Shown here: piece by piece, positions 5,726 through 13,876 of the stretch
How the letters are laid out: every line of letters starts with the position of its first letter
Numbering within the stretch: the stretch's first letter is position 1
Assembly (NCBI GenBank): GCA_964623265.1
Contig: CAZUTK010000046.1
Location: forward strand, 1-26,967
Source of the DNA: CAZUTK01 sp964623265
Lineage (GTDB): Bacteria > Electryoneota > B3-LCP
Direction: 5' to 3'
DNA length: 26,967 nt
The notes under the pieces: model-generated
What the model was told of the DNA's origin: nothing
Database searches by the model: none
The model's input: the letters and a program-made list of their open reading frames with translations, nothing else
Position numbers and translations under genes: made by a program

Positions 5726-7839
5726 TGAAGAGGATGATTCGAAAATACATCTGCATAACGGCGGTTGTCTCAGCCGGAGCAGCGATAAGGGCTCAGGGAC
5801 TGGAATTCATCGCGACGACGGGGATAGCCGGTCGGGCGATGGATGTGGTATGCAGCGGGAACTACGCCTATATCGCCGATCAATACGGCATGATGGTGTT
5901 GGATATCTCATCACCGCAAGCACCCGCTATCATCGGTCGAGTCGCGATAGCCGGAACGACTGCGTCTCTGACTGTGAACGGGCTTTACGGTTATTTGTGC
6001 GCAGGATTTGAAGGGATGGAGATCGTGAATCTGTCCAATCCCTACATCCCAGTCAGCGAAGGGAGAGTGCCGGAGATTCACTCTGCTCTTCAGAGCGCGA
6101 TTTCGGGAAATCTGCTTTTCGTAGCCGGCGGAATCGAGGGATTGTCCATACTGGATCTGAGCACCCCCGCCGAGCCGACACAGATCGGTGGATATGATCC
6201 TCAGAGCTGGCTTCAAGCGGTCGGCGTCGGTTCGAATGACCTCTGCGCCGCCGCGGATGCCGCCGAGATTCATCTGCTGGACGTCAGCGATCCTACGAAT
6301 CCGTTGCCAATTGGCCAGATTGCTGCACCGGGAAGCAGTCGGCGGCTGATTTTGCAGGAAAACTTGCTCGTCGCCGTTGCGCAGGAAGCAGTGGTGAGGA
6401 TCTGGAATATAGAGCAGCCATCGCAACCTGAACTGATCGGCGCCATCAACACCGGCGGCTGGACGACGGATGCCGTCCTTCAAGGAGATACTCTGTTCGT
6501 CTGCGATTGGATTATGGGGATCGCCGCTTATGATATCGCCGATCCGCGCAGGCCCGATTTGATCTGCAATTTTGTGTCGAATGGATTCCCGGAAGGAATG
6601 GCACTCGAAGAAAGCCTTTTAGTTCTGGCGGTCGGGGATGAAGGGGTGGAAATCTGGAATATCGGCGAGATCGCCAATCCGTTTTTTGTAGGGGCGATGG
6701 ATGAGCCGGGATTCCCTCAAGATGCGCTTTTCGATCCGGATGGTTGGATTTACGAGGCTGCCGGCGATGCCGGGTTGCGGGTCTGGGAAGGGAATCTTTC
6801 TTCGACGGAGCCGATCATACAGTTGGACACGCCGGGCTGGGCGAATTCGCTGGGACTGAGCTCCAATTGGGTTTATCTGGCGGATGGTTTCTTCGGGGTG
6901 CGCATTTATGCTCGAAGTCAGCATCCATCCGAAGCCTATGTCATTCCGACGGAGCATTATGCCGGGCGGCTGGTGGTCGCCCCCACGGGAATTGTGTACA
7001 GCACGCAGGGTGAGGGGGGATTTTACGCATTCCGCCTCGAAGGATTATCTCAGCCGGAGTTTTACGGTTATACTGCAACGCAAGCCATGACGTACAGCCT
7101 CGCAGCACAGCAAAATCTATTGGTGGCCTGCGAAGGTACGGCGGGTTTCGAAGTCTTCGATGTAACGGAACCCGGAAGTTCGCAATGGCTTGCAATCGTC
7201 CAGCCGGAAGGCGGCGCCTGGTGCGCCGCACTGGTGAATGATCTGGTGTATATCGGCACAGGGATCAGCGGATTGGCGGTCTACGATCTCAGCAACCCGC
7301 AAATTCCGCAGGAAGTGGGCGTTCTGCCATTGATAGGATGGATCCAAGATCTGGAGTTCAATGGTTTCGACCGCATAGTCGCCTGTAGTGGATGTGAAGG
7401 CATTTACCTACTGGAAACAACCGTGGCGTTACCCGTCATTGTTGACGCTTACGACACCCCAGGTTTTGCGCGGAACGCTGCTTTTTACGGGAATCAATTG
7501 GTCGTTGCAGATGAATTGGATCTCACTTTATTAGGCGGAGTTACGCATATCGCTGTGAATCGGGAATCGCCGCAGAATCACGACGTCCTCAATTGCTTTC
7601 CCAATCCCTTCAACCCTGCCGCATCCATTCAATTCTCTTTGAATGCAACCGCGCAGATCCGACTCGCCGTTTATGACATGCTTGGCCGCAAGATTGAATC
7701 CCTGCTGGAAGGGCGCGTTGCCGCAGGATCTCATACCTGGAACTGGCGACCTCACGCGGGCATTGCATCCGGATCCTACCTTCTTAGCTTAGAAGTCGAA
7801 GGTGCTCGCACTGTTCGATCCGTTCAATACGTGAAATAA
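5725..7839 (+). CDS. Secreted LVIVD-repeat beta-propeller with T9SS/FlgD-like C-terminal domain
   Basis: This exported protein of 704 residues starts at ATG 5725, with GGGAGG five bases upstream. A signal peptide (MKRMIRKYICITAVVSAGAA, cleavage probably near AQG) is followed by about thirteen degenerate repeats of roughly 45 residues. Each has a pattern like GNYAYIADQYGMMVLDIS or NDLVYIGTGISGLAVYDLS and then P-x-x-P-x-x-x-G, which is the LVIVD repeat fold, a beta-propeller. Residues from about 620 contain NCFPNPFNPAASIQFSL and YDMLGRKIESLLEG and end in SVQYVK. This is the C-terminal domain used for type IX secretion or, in related phyla, a FlgD-like Ig domain. The protein is probably surface-attached or released. 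Its ligand is unknown, and no secretion-system gene is nearby. Confidence 0.88.
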   Translation: MKRMIRKYICITAVVSAGAAIRAQGLEFIATTGIAGRAMDVVCSGNYAYIADQYGMMVLDISSPQAPAIIGRVAIAGTTASLTVNGLYGYLCAGFEGMEIVNLSNPYIPVSEGRVPEIHSALQSAISGNLLFVAGGIEGLSILDLSTPAEPTQIGGYDPQSWLQAVGVGSNDLCAAADAAEIHLLDVSDPTNPLPIGQIAAPGSSRRLILQENLLVAVAQEAVVRIWNIEQPSQPELIGAINTGGWTTDAVLQGDTLFVCDWIMGIAAYDIADPRRPDLICNFVSNGFPEGMALEESLLVLAVGDEGVEIWNIGEIANPFFVGAMDEPGFPQDALFDPDGWIYEAAGDAGLRVWEGNLSSTEPIIQLDTPGWANSLGLSSNWVYLADGFFGVRIYARSQHPSEAYVIPTEHYAGRLVVAPTGIVYSTQGEGGFYAFRLEGLSQPEFYGYTATQAMTYSLAAQQNLLVACEGTAGFEVFDVTEPGSSQWLAIVQPEGGAWCAALVNDLVYIGTGISGLAVYDLSNPQIPQEVGVLPLIGWIQDLEFNGFDRIVACSGCEGIYLLETTVALPVIVDAYDTPGFARNAAFYGNQLVVADELDLTLLGGVTHIAVNRESPQNHDVLNCFPNPFNPAASIQFSLNATAQIRLAVYDMLGRKIESLLEGRVAAGSHTWNWRPHAGIASGSYLLSLEVEGARTVRSVQYVK

Positions 7840-8021
7840 ATAATATTGCGACTAATCGCCGCCGATCACGCGAAATCGCGGCAGTACGCCTGTGCGCAGT
7901 GATCAGACAATGCGCGTATTTTACCTTGCTTTTAGGGCAATACCGTCCTATCTTACCATCCATACGATCGCGATCTAATGTCAATTGGGGTTGCGTTTAT
8001 CTGCAGATACTGCGAAAACGC
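7840..8021. other. Intergenic region without a gene
   Basis: No coding frame is supported here. An imperfect inverted repeat, GATCAC (7864-7869) with GTGATC (7899-7904), encloses two short hairpins (GCG-AAAT-CGC and GGC-AGTAC-GCC). It could be a folded 3' end of the propeller transcript, but there is no T-tract directly after it, so it is not called a terminator. Confidence 0.35.
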
Positions 8022-8049
8022 TTGACTTTTATGGTGAATAGGCTATATT
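8022..8049 (+). promoter_or_regulatory. sigma70-type promoter for the miaB operon
   Basis: TTGACT (8022-8027) is followed after 16 bases by TATATT (8044-8049), which itself runs into TATAC. The first bases, TTGACTTTTA, are identical to those of the MATE promoter at 3941. The resulting leader before miaB is only about 25-30 bases. Confidence 0.72.
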
Positions 8050-8084
8050 ATACAATAATATGCGTTCCATTCGATTAAACTGCA

Positions 8085-9440
8085 GTGAGAGCGATAGCAC
8101 CGAAAGTTTTTTTACATTCTTATGGATGCCAGATGAACTTCGCCGACGGCGAACTGGTTCAAGGGATGCTGGCGCGGGAGGGTTTCAAGATAACGGACCG
8201 CATCGGTGAAGCAGACGTAATATTGATCAATACCTGCAGCGTCAGGGATCATGCGGAACAGCGCGTGCTGGGTCGTTTGCGCGCGCTTGGGGCTATAAAG
8301 AAACGCAGACCGGATATCATGATCGGCGTGCTCGGTTGTATGGCGCAACGACTGGGCGCGGAGTTTCGGACGTTTGTCCCATCGGTGGATCTGGTGCTGG
8401 GACCGGATTCTTATCGCCGGTTGCCGGAGCTGCTGCAGGAACATCTCTCATGGAAAAACGGGTATTCTGTATTCGCATGCGGCGTGCCGGACGAGACCTA
8501 TGAAGATATTTCGCCGCGCCGAACGGAGGGCATCAGCGCCTTTGTCTCCATTATGCGAGGATGCAACAACTTCTGCACATATTGCATCGTCCCGTATGTG
8601 CGCGGCAGAGAGCGCAGCCGACCGCCGGAAAAAATCGTAGCGGAGATTTCGAAAGCGGTTTCGGAAGGCTTTTCGGAAGCAGTCTTATTGGGTCAAAATG
8701 TCAATTCCTATTCTTATGGGGATGTGGATTTTCCGGGTTTGCTTGGGATGATCTCGCAGATCGAGGGTTTAAGACGGATTCGATTTCTGACTTCACATCC
8801 GCGCGATCTCAGCGAGAAACTAATGGATATTATGGCGCAGGGTGGGAAAATCTGCCCATCTTTGCATTTGCCGGTTCAATCCGGATCCGATCGGATCTTA
8901 GACCTGATGAAGCGCGGCTACACGCGAAGGCAATATCTGGAAAAAGTGCGCAGGATCCGGGAGAAGGTGCCCGATTTGATGATCACCACCGACCTACTCT
9001 GCGGCTTCCCATCCGAATCTGAAGAAGATTTCCAAGAGACACTGGATTTGATGAAGGAAGCGCGGTTTGATGATGCGTTTACATTCAAATATTCGGTTCG
9101 TCCCGGGACGCAAGCGGCGCGGATGCGGGATGACGTTCCGGAACCGGTGAAGATCGAGCGCCTCACGCGGATGATCGTTCTGGCGAGACATCTGGCGGAT
9201 CAATCTCGAATCGCGATGTTGGGCAGAGAAGCGGATGTGCTGTTGGAAAAGCCCAGCCCGAAGGACAATGCGGAATGGACGGGTCGAACCGCCTGCGGGC
9301 GAGTGGCGTTGATCCCCGGACTTCACCGGCGCGGGGACGTGGTGACGATAAAAGTTGAGGAAATCCGCGGATTTTCGCTCTGGGGAAGACCGAAAGCGAG
9401 CCTGAAAGCCGAGATTCTCCGAGATACCAATCCGTTGTAG
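8085..9440 (+). CDS. miaB: MiaB, tRNA-2-methylthio-N6-dimethylallyladenosine synthase
   Basis: This radical SAM methylthiotransferase has 451 residues. It adds the 2-methylthio group to isopentenyl-adenosine at position 37 of tRNAs reading U-starting codons. The N-terminal cluster ligands are C15 (SYGCQMN), C51 (INTCSVRDHAE) and C85 (GVLGCMAQR). The radical SAM cluster is RGCNNFCTYCIVPYVRGRE (C160, C164, C167). LGQNVNSY and HLPVQSGSD are also conserved family motifs, and a TRAM domain fills the last 65 residues. NTCSVRDHAEQR favours MiaB over MtaB or RimO. The start is a GTG at 8085 with no visible Shine-Dalgarno site. An ATG at 8060 is out of frame. The gene is first in an operon with lapA-like and lapB-like genes. 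Confidence 0.93.
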   Translation: MRAIAPKVFLHSYGCQMNFADGELVQGMLAREGFKITDRIGEADVILINTCSVRDHAEQRVLGRLRALGAIKKRRPDIMIGVLGCMAQRLGAEFRTFVPSVDLVLGPDSYRRLPELLQEHLSWKNGYSVFACGVPDETYEDISPRRTEGISAFVSIMRGCNNFCTYCIVPYVRGRERSRPPEKIVAEISKAVSEGFSEAVLLGQNVNSYSYGDVDFPGLLGMISQIEGLRRIRFLTSHPRDLSEKLMDIMAQGGKICPSLHLPVQSGSDRILDLMKRGYTRRQYLEKVRRIREKVPDLMITTDLLCGFPSESEEDFQETLDLMKEARFDDAFTFKYSVRPGTQAARMRDDVPEPVKIERLTRMIVLARHLADQSRIAMLGREADVLLEKPSPKDNAEWTGRTACGRVALIPGLHRRGDVVTIKVEEIRGFSLWGRPKASLKAEILRDTNPL

Positions 9441-9464
9441 ACTCACCTCTTTGAAGGAGGTATT

Positions 9465-9830
9465 ATGTGGATCATACGCTGGATTCTCATCACCATCTTT
9501 CTGCTGGCTTTGGTCGGCTTTATGGGGCAGAATCAGAATGAACAAGTCAGCATCAAGTTCTTTATTTGGGAAACGCCGGAGATCGGGTTGGCGTATGCGT
9601 TGTTTCTAGCATTTGGGCTGGGAGTCATGTTGCATTTGCTGTTTTCCCTCTTGAAGCAATTCCAACTGCAGGCTGAAATCGGACGTTTGAAGCGTCAGAT
9701 TCGCACGTTGCACGAAGAGCTGGAGCAGTTGCGCAATCTCGCCATCGAAGAAGATCTGCTCTCGCAGCAGATATCAGATTCGGAATATCAAGCATCTGCA
9801 AAACCCGAGGACGGCACTCGGAAAAGCTAA
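9465..9830 (+). CDS. lapA: LapA-domain (DUF1049) inner membrane protein
   Basis: This protein of 121 residues has two membrane segments (about 3-22 and 43-65) separated by QNQNEQVSIKFFIWETPE, the typical DUF1049/LapA hairpin. A long charged helix follows (about 66-105, QLQAEIGRLKRQI in pattern), likely a coiled coil in the cytoplasm. In Escherichia coli LapA works with LapB in controlling lipopolysaccharide synthesis. The ATG is preceded by AAGGAGGT five bases upstream, a near-perfect ribosome site. The gene lies 24 bases after miaB and 14 bases before the lapB-like gene, and that pairing supports the name. Role by homology only. Confidence 0.82.
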   Translation: MWIIRWILITIFLLALVGFMGQNQNEQVSIKFFIWETPEIGLAYALFLAFGLGVMLHLLFSLLKQFQLQAEIGRLKRQIRTLHEELEQLRNLAIEEDLLSQQISDSEYQASAKPEDGTRKS

Positions 9831-9844
9831 ATAGGAATAACGGA

Positions 9845-10984
9845 ATGGGCGTAACGGTACTCATCCTTATTGCTGCGCTGGCAGTGCTGGTAGGAATCTA
9901 TTATTTTTTACGCGTCTATCCACCCGCCAAGCCTGCCGAACGCTATTCACCCTATGCGCAGGGCTTGAATTACATCATCTCGGGCGAACTCGATAAAGCC
10001 AGGGAAAAACTGATAGAAGCCGTCCGCAAGGATTCGGAGAACCTGGATGCGTATTTAAAGCTGGGTTCGATCATGCGCGAAAAGGGGCAGGTGGTTTCGG
10101 CGATCAAAATGCATCAGAGTCTAACGGTTCGTTCGGATTTAAAGCCGGCGGAACGCTGCGACATTTTAAAAGAGTTGGCTCTAGATTATGAAAAGGCACG
10201 GGCACTGCGACGCGCCGCCGAATTCGCGGATAAAATACTGGCGATTTCACCGGATCATCTATGGGCTTTGCAGTTCAGGATAAAGCTCGCGGAAGCCTTA
10301 CAGGATTGGGCGACTGCATACGATCTGGCTCGCAGGGAAAGCGCGGTTTCCGGCAAGAAAAACCCGGTTATGCTGGCTCTTTACAAAGTTGAAGAGGGGC
10401 GCCAGTTGATGGATCAGGGAAAGGGCAAAGATGGACGCGTTAAATGTCGGGAGGCGATCAAATTGGATCGCACCAACGCGCACGCTTATTTAACTCTGGC
10501 GCAATCCTATGTCAACGAGGATCGAGAGGAAGACGCGGTCAAAGAACTCAAGAACTTTCTGGAAGCGAATCCGGAACAAGGCTATTTGGCGTATGATCTG
10601 TTGGAGAATCTCTACTTCAATTTGGGCAGATTCGGTGAACTGGAGCTGCTTTACCGTCAGATCAATGAGAAACGCCCCGATGATCTTCATGCCGCTCAGG
10701 CTTTAGCGCGGTTTCTGCGTAAAAAAGGTGAAATTGAAGGCGCACTCGATGTATGTCGTAGCGCGCTCGAAAAACATCCGGAAGATCTCTGGCTGCGACG
10801 CTTCATGATTCGCACCTTGCTGGAAATGAACCGCATCCATGAGATTGCGCCGCTGGTGCTCGAAGTGCTGGATCGGGTGCTGATCGAGCATCCGCGCTAT
10901 GTCTGTTCTTCCTGCGGATTTCAGACGGATGAACCGTTGTGGCGCTGTCCGCGCTGCTCCGCAATGGGCGCGTTTAACCTCTAA
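9845..10984 (+). CDS. lapB: LapB/YciM-like TPR protein with rubredoxin-type zinc end
   Basis: A single N-terminal membrane anchor (about 3-22) is followed by tandem tetratricopeptide repeats through residue 340, for example LIEAVRKDSENLDAYLKLGS. The C-terminus is a rubredoxin-like metal knuckle, CSSCGF...WRCPRC (C354, C357, C368, C371). Length (379) and domain order match LapB (YciM), about 389 residues in Escherichia coli. There it directs FtsH to degrade LpxC and so limits lipid A synthesis. The GLNYIISGELDKA stretch near the anchor is characteristic. The neighbouring lapA-like gene strengthens the call. Whether it regulates LpxC in this organism is inference, and no lpxC is in the window. 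Confidence 0.85.
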   Translation: MGVTVLILIAALAVLVGIYYFLRVYPPAKPAERYSPYAQGLNYIISGELDKAREKLIEAVRKDSENLDAYLKLGSIMREKGQVVSAIKMHQSLTVRSDLKPAERCDILKELALDYEKARALRRAAEFADKILAISPDHLWALQFRIKLAEALQDWATAYDLARRESAVSGKKNPVMLALYKVEEGRQLMDQGKGKDGRVKCREAIKLDRTNAHAYLTLAQSYVNEDREEDAVKELKNFLEANPEQGYLAYDLLENLYFNLGRFGELELLYRQINEKRPDDLHAAQALARFLRKKGEIEGALDVCRSALEKHPEDLWLRRFMIRTLLEMNRIHEIAPLVLEVLDRVLIEHPRYVCSSCGFQTDEPLWRCPRCSAMGAFNL

Positions 10985-11010
10985 GGCTATGCTGTTGGTA
11001 TAACCGTTGC

Positions 11011-11259
11011 ATGATCCGAAAAACGATAGTTTTGGTCGTGGGATTAACTGTACTTTTCGCGGGAATCGCCATGATCGCCTTACCGGGACCCGCCATTCTC
11101 TTCATCCCAGCGGGTCTCGCCATTTTAGCCACTGAATTCGATTGGGCGAAGAAATGGCTGAGGAAGATTCGCGAGCAGACCAAGAAGGTGGGGGAGTCAG
11201 TGCGTCGGACAAAGCATAAAAAAAGCGATGATCACGATGCGGGCAAGATCGAAGAATAA
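11011..11259 (+). CDS. PGPGW-family small membrane protein
   Basis: This protein of 82 residues begins MIRKTIVLVVGLTVLFAGI and continues MIALPGPAILFIPAGLAIL. This is the two-segment hairpin with a central PGP motif seen in the putative transmembrane PGPGW family. After ATEFDWAKKWL the tail is strongly basic and then acidic (RRTKHKKSDDHDAGKIEE) and probably cytoplasmic. Function of the family is not known. It lies 26 bases after the lapB-like gene and overlaps the SPOR gene, so it belongs to the same operon. Confidence 0.75.
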   Translation: MIRKTIVLVVGLTVLFAGIAMIALPGPAILFIPAGLAILATEFDWAKKWLRKIREQTKKVGESVRRTKHKKSDDHDAGKIEE

Positions 11260-11974
11260 TCGCCGTGGATGGAATCTTACAACTGCCATTCCAGCCGTTT
11301 GTCTGCTGTCGCTGATCCTTGCTTATTCAGCGCATGGGCAGTCCGGCGTGGCAGCCTATGAGAGAGGGGCGTTATCGCAGGTGGAAGAGTATCTTTCCGG
11401 TGGAACGGCGGATTCTGTGGAGGCTGAATTCCTGCGAGCCGCTCTGACGACCGACGCGGAGAACGCCGTAGAAATCTATCGTAGGATTGTGTTGCAGCAT
11501 CCGGAATCCCCGTTCAGCAAGCGGGCTTTGCATCGAATCTACGAATACTATTACGCGCTGGGGATTTATGGTAAGGCGGAAGAATTTGAGAAAGCGCTGA
11601 ACGGATTTTCGCCGCCTGTGCGCAGGCTTCGCGCCCCGGAGCAGACGCCTCCCCCGCCGGCTCATTTGCCGGGTGAAAGCTCTTCGCCTGAACCGATTGC
11701 CGGCGGAAAGCCGGCGTCTTCGCAAACGCTGAAAACCGTTGTATTTTCGCTGCAGGTCGGCGCGTTTTCCAGCCGCTCCAACGCTGAAAAGCTACGCAAC
11801 GATCTAATGAAGTCGGGGCATTCGATTGAAATACTGGATGCTTCCAGAACGAAAAACCGCCTTCATACGGTTCGTGTCGTCGGTTTTCCTGATGAAGACG
11901 CCGCCAGAAGCGCGGCGGAAGAATTACAGAGAAAATTCGGCTTACATCCTATTATCTTAAAAGAAGAACGTTAG
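11228..11974 (+). CDS. SPOR-domain envelope protein
   Basis: This protein of 248 residues has a basic N-terminus, one hydrophobic segment (TTAIPAVCLLSLILAYSA) and then AHGQ, consistent with a signal peptide or anchor. The middle part (about 40-130) is helical and TPR-like (AENAVEIYRRIVLQHPESPF). A proline-rich linker follows, and then a C-terminal SPOR domain (about 170-245) beginning FSLQVGAFSSRSNAEKLRNDL. SPOR domains bind denuded septal peptidoglycan, so a role at the division site is likely. Two starts, 11228 and 11237, are possible. Both lie within the previous gene in another frame, with no clear ribosome site, so translational coupling is likely. Confidence 0.85.
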   Translation: MITMRARSKNNRRGWNLTTAIPAVCLLSLILAYSAHGQSGVAAYERGALSQVEEYLSGGTADSVEAEFLRAALTTDAENAVEIYRRIVLQHPESPFSKRALHRIYEYYYALGIYGKAEEFEKALNGFSPPVRRLRAPEQTPPPPAHLPGESSSPEPIAGGKPASSQTLKTVVFSLQVGAFSSRSNAEKLRNDLMKSGHSIEILDASRTKNRLHTVRVVGFPDEDAARSAAEELQRKFGLHPIILKEER

Positions 11975-12025
11975 CGCAGCACGGAATAAAACTCTGACCT
12001 TATCACATCTTAAATAATTGCAACT

Positions 12026-12787
12026 ATGCGCAACTTGAAACTCCAGTCCCGCCCTGTTTATGGGCCCGTGAAATCCCGGCGCATCGGACTTTCCTTGGGG
12101 ATCAACATCTGCCCGCTCAAATCCAAACACTGCTCCTTCAACTGCGTCTATTGTCAGTACGGATGGACGAAGGTGCTGACTACGGAAACCTTCATTCGAC
12201 GCAAGGAATTTCCCAGTCTGGACGATCTTGCGGAAGCTCTGGAGTTGTATGAGGTGGATCATTCTCGTTTGGATCACATCACGTTTTCAGGCAACGGCGA
12301 ACCCACCTATCATCCAGAATTCAGCCGCGCGGTGGACATCGTCACCGCCTTTAGAAATCGCAGCGCACCGCAGGCAAAGACGGCGATTCTCTCCAATTCT
12401 ACGCAGGTTCACCGCGAGGAAATCCGTCGGGCACTGATGAAACTGGATCGCCGCATCATGAAACTCGATGCCGGCAATGACGATATATTCCGCAAGATCA
12501 ACCGCCCTCCCCGAGAAGTGAAATTCGAATTGATTGTGAAAGGGTTGAAGGCTCTCGGCGACTTTGAAACGCAGACGCTCTTCGTAGATGGACACATCTC
12601 CAACAGCAAGGACGATGCTGTCAGAGACTGGATTGAAATATTAAAGATTATTCGACCTAAGAGCGCACAGATTTACACTCTCGTGAGGACTCCAGCAGAT
12701 AAGAAACTTCGCGCAGTAAGTCGCGAACGTCTGGAGGAAATCTGCGCTCAAGCGCGGTCCGAAGGCTTGCCGGTGGAGGTGTATTAG
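12026..12787 (+). CDS. Radical SAM protein, COG0731-type Fe-S oxidoreductase
   Basis: This protein of 253 residues has the radical SAM cluster motif CSFNCVYCQYG (C36, C40, C43) preceded by an extra cysteine at C29 (INICPLKSKHC). A GNGEPTYHP stretch matches the glycine-rich SAM-binding strand, and LSNSTQ and KLDAGNDDIFRKINRP are shared by the COG0731 group related to wybutosine synthesis proteins. The substrate is not known for bacterial members. The ATG at 12026 has no visible ribosome site. The stop is two bases before the start of the threonine aldolase gene, whose GGAGGTG ribosome site lies within this gene. Confidence 0.85.
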   Translation: MRNLKLQSRPVYGPVKSRRIGLSLGINICPLKSKHCSFNCVYCQYGWTKVLTTETFIRRKEFPSLDDLAEALELYEVDHSRLDHITFSGNGEPTYHPEFSRAVDIVTAFRNRSAPQAKTAILSNSTQVHREEIRRALMKLDRRIMKLDAGNDDIFRKINRPPREVKFELIVKGLKALGDFETQTLFVDGHISNSKDDAVRDWIEILKIIRPKSAQIYTLVRTPADKKLRAVSRERLEEICAQARSEGLPVEVY

Positions 12788-12789
12788 CG

Positions 12790-13827
12790 ATGAAAATCAT
12801 AGACTTGCGTTCCGATACCGTCACTAGGCCGACGCCCGGAATGCGCGCCGCTATTGCGCAGGCGGAGGTGGGGGATGACGTTTTCGGAGACGATCCCACA
12901 GTGAATCTTCTCCAGGAGACTGTAGCGCGACTCCTGGGCAAAGAGGCTGCGCTGCTGGTTCCGACAGGGACGATGGCGAATCAGGTCGCGGTGAAATCCC
13001 ATACGGAACCGGGAGACGAGATTATCTTAGAAGCGAATTCGCATATATTCAATTATGAAAGCGGCGGACCGGCGCTACTTTCCGGTGTGCAGGTACATCC
13101 CGTACAAGGTCTTCATGGCATCTTCACAGCGCAGCAGGTGGAAGCCGCTATACGGCCTGAGGATCATCATTATGCGCGCAGCCGATTGATCGCGATCGAG
13201 AATACGCACAACCGCGCCGGCGGCACGGTTTTCCCGGTCGAGGAGATGCGAAGAATTCGTTCTGTCGCGGATCAGCACGGTTTGTCCATCCACATGGATG
13301 GAGCGCGGCTCTGGAACGCCGCCGCCGCAACGGGTTTAGACCCTCGAGTCTGGGCGGATCTGGCGGATTCCGTATCCGTCTGTCTATCCAAGGGTTTGGG
13401 CTGTCCCGTGGGTTCGCTGATTGTGGGGAGCAGGTCGTTCATTGACCGCGCGCATCGTTTCCGCAAAGTTTTCGGCGGAGGCATGCGGCAAGCCGGGATT
13501 CTGGCGGCGGCGGGTTTATATGCGCTTGAACACCATCGCAAGCGGTTGGTGGAAGATCATCAAAATTGCCGCCTTCTCGCTCAGACCATCGCCGCATTAC
13601 CCGGAGTGATCCTCGATCTCGAATGGGTGCAGACGAACATTTTAATCGTCGAATTAACGAAGGATGCCCCGTTTGACGGACCCGGTTTCGCAAACGCGAT
13701 GAAAGCTGTCGGTGTATGGTTCCTCGCGACCGCACCGCGGAAAGTCCGTCTGGTCACGCATCTCGATGTAACTCGCGAGGACGTTGAGGACACGTGCCGT
13801 TTGATCCGTAAAGTCTGGAGCGTTTGA
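12790..13827 (+). CDS. ltaE: Low-specificity threonine aldolase
   Basis: This PLP enzyme of 345 residues cleaves L-threonine or allo-threonine to glycine and acetaldehyde. It begins IDLRSDTVTRPTPGMR, the standard start of the family, followed by GDDVFGDDPTVN and PTGTMANQ. The histidine that stacks on PLP is in NSHIF (H85), HMDGAR (168-173) supplies the PLP aspartate, and the Schiff-base lysine is K201 in CLSKGLGCPVGS. Length matches the family. The ATG has GGAGGTG eight bases upstream. It is probably co-transcribed with the radical SAM gene before it, and no shared pathway is apparent. Confidence 0.93.
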   Translation: MKIIDLRSDTVTRPTPGMRAAIAQAEVGDDVFGDDPTVNLLQETVARLLGKEAALLVPTGTMANQVAVKSHTEPGDEIILEANSHIFNYESGGPALLSGVQVHPVQGLHGIFTAQQVEAAIRPEDHHYARSRLIAIENTHNRAGGTVFPVEEMRRIRSVADQHGLSIHMDGARLWNAAAATGLDPRVWADLADSVSVCLSKGLGCPVGSLIVGSRSFIDRAHRFRKVFGGGMRQAGILAAAGLYALEHHRKRLVEDHQNCRLLAQTIAALPGVILDLEWVQTNILIVELTKDAPFDGPGFANAMKAVGVWFLATAPRKVRLVTHLDVTREDVEDTCRLIRKVWSV

Positions 13828-13876
13828 AAAAGAGCCGCCTCAATAGAAAGAATGCCGACCGAGTAAAAAGCAGTGG

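Noticed and set aside
7864..7904. Inverted repeat after the propeller gene as a terminator
   Set aside because: The outer stem is only six pairs, encloses small hairpins and is not followed directly by a T-tract.
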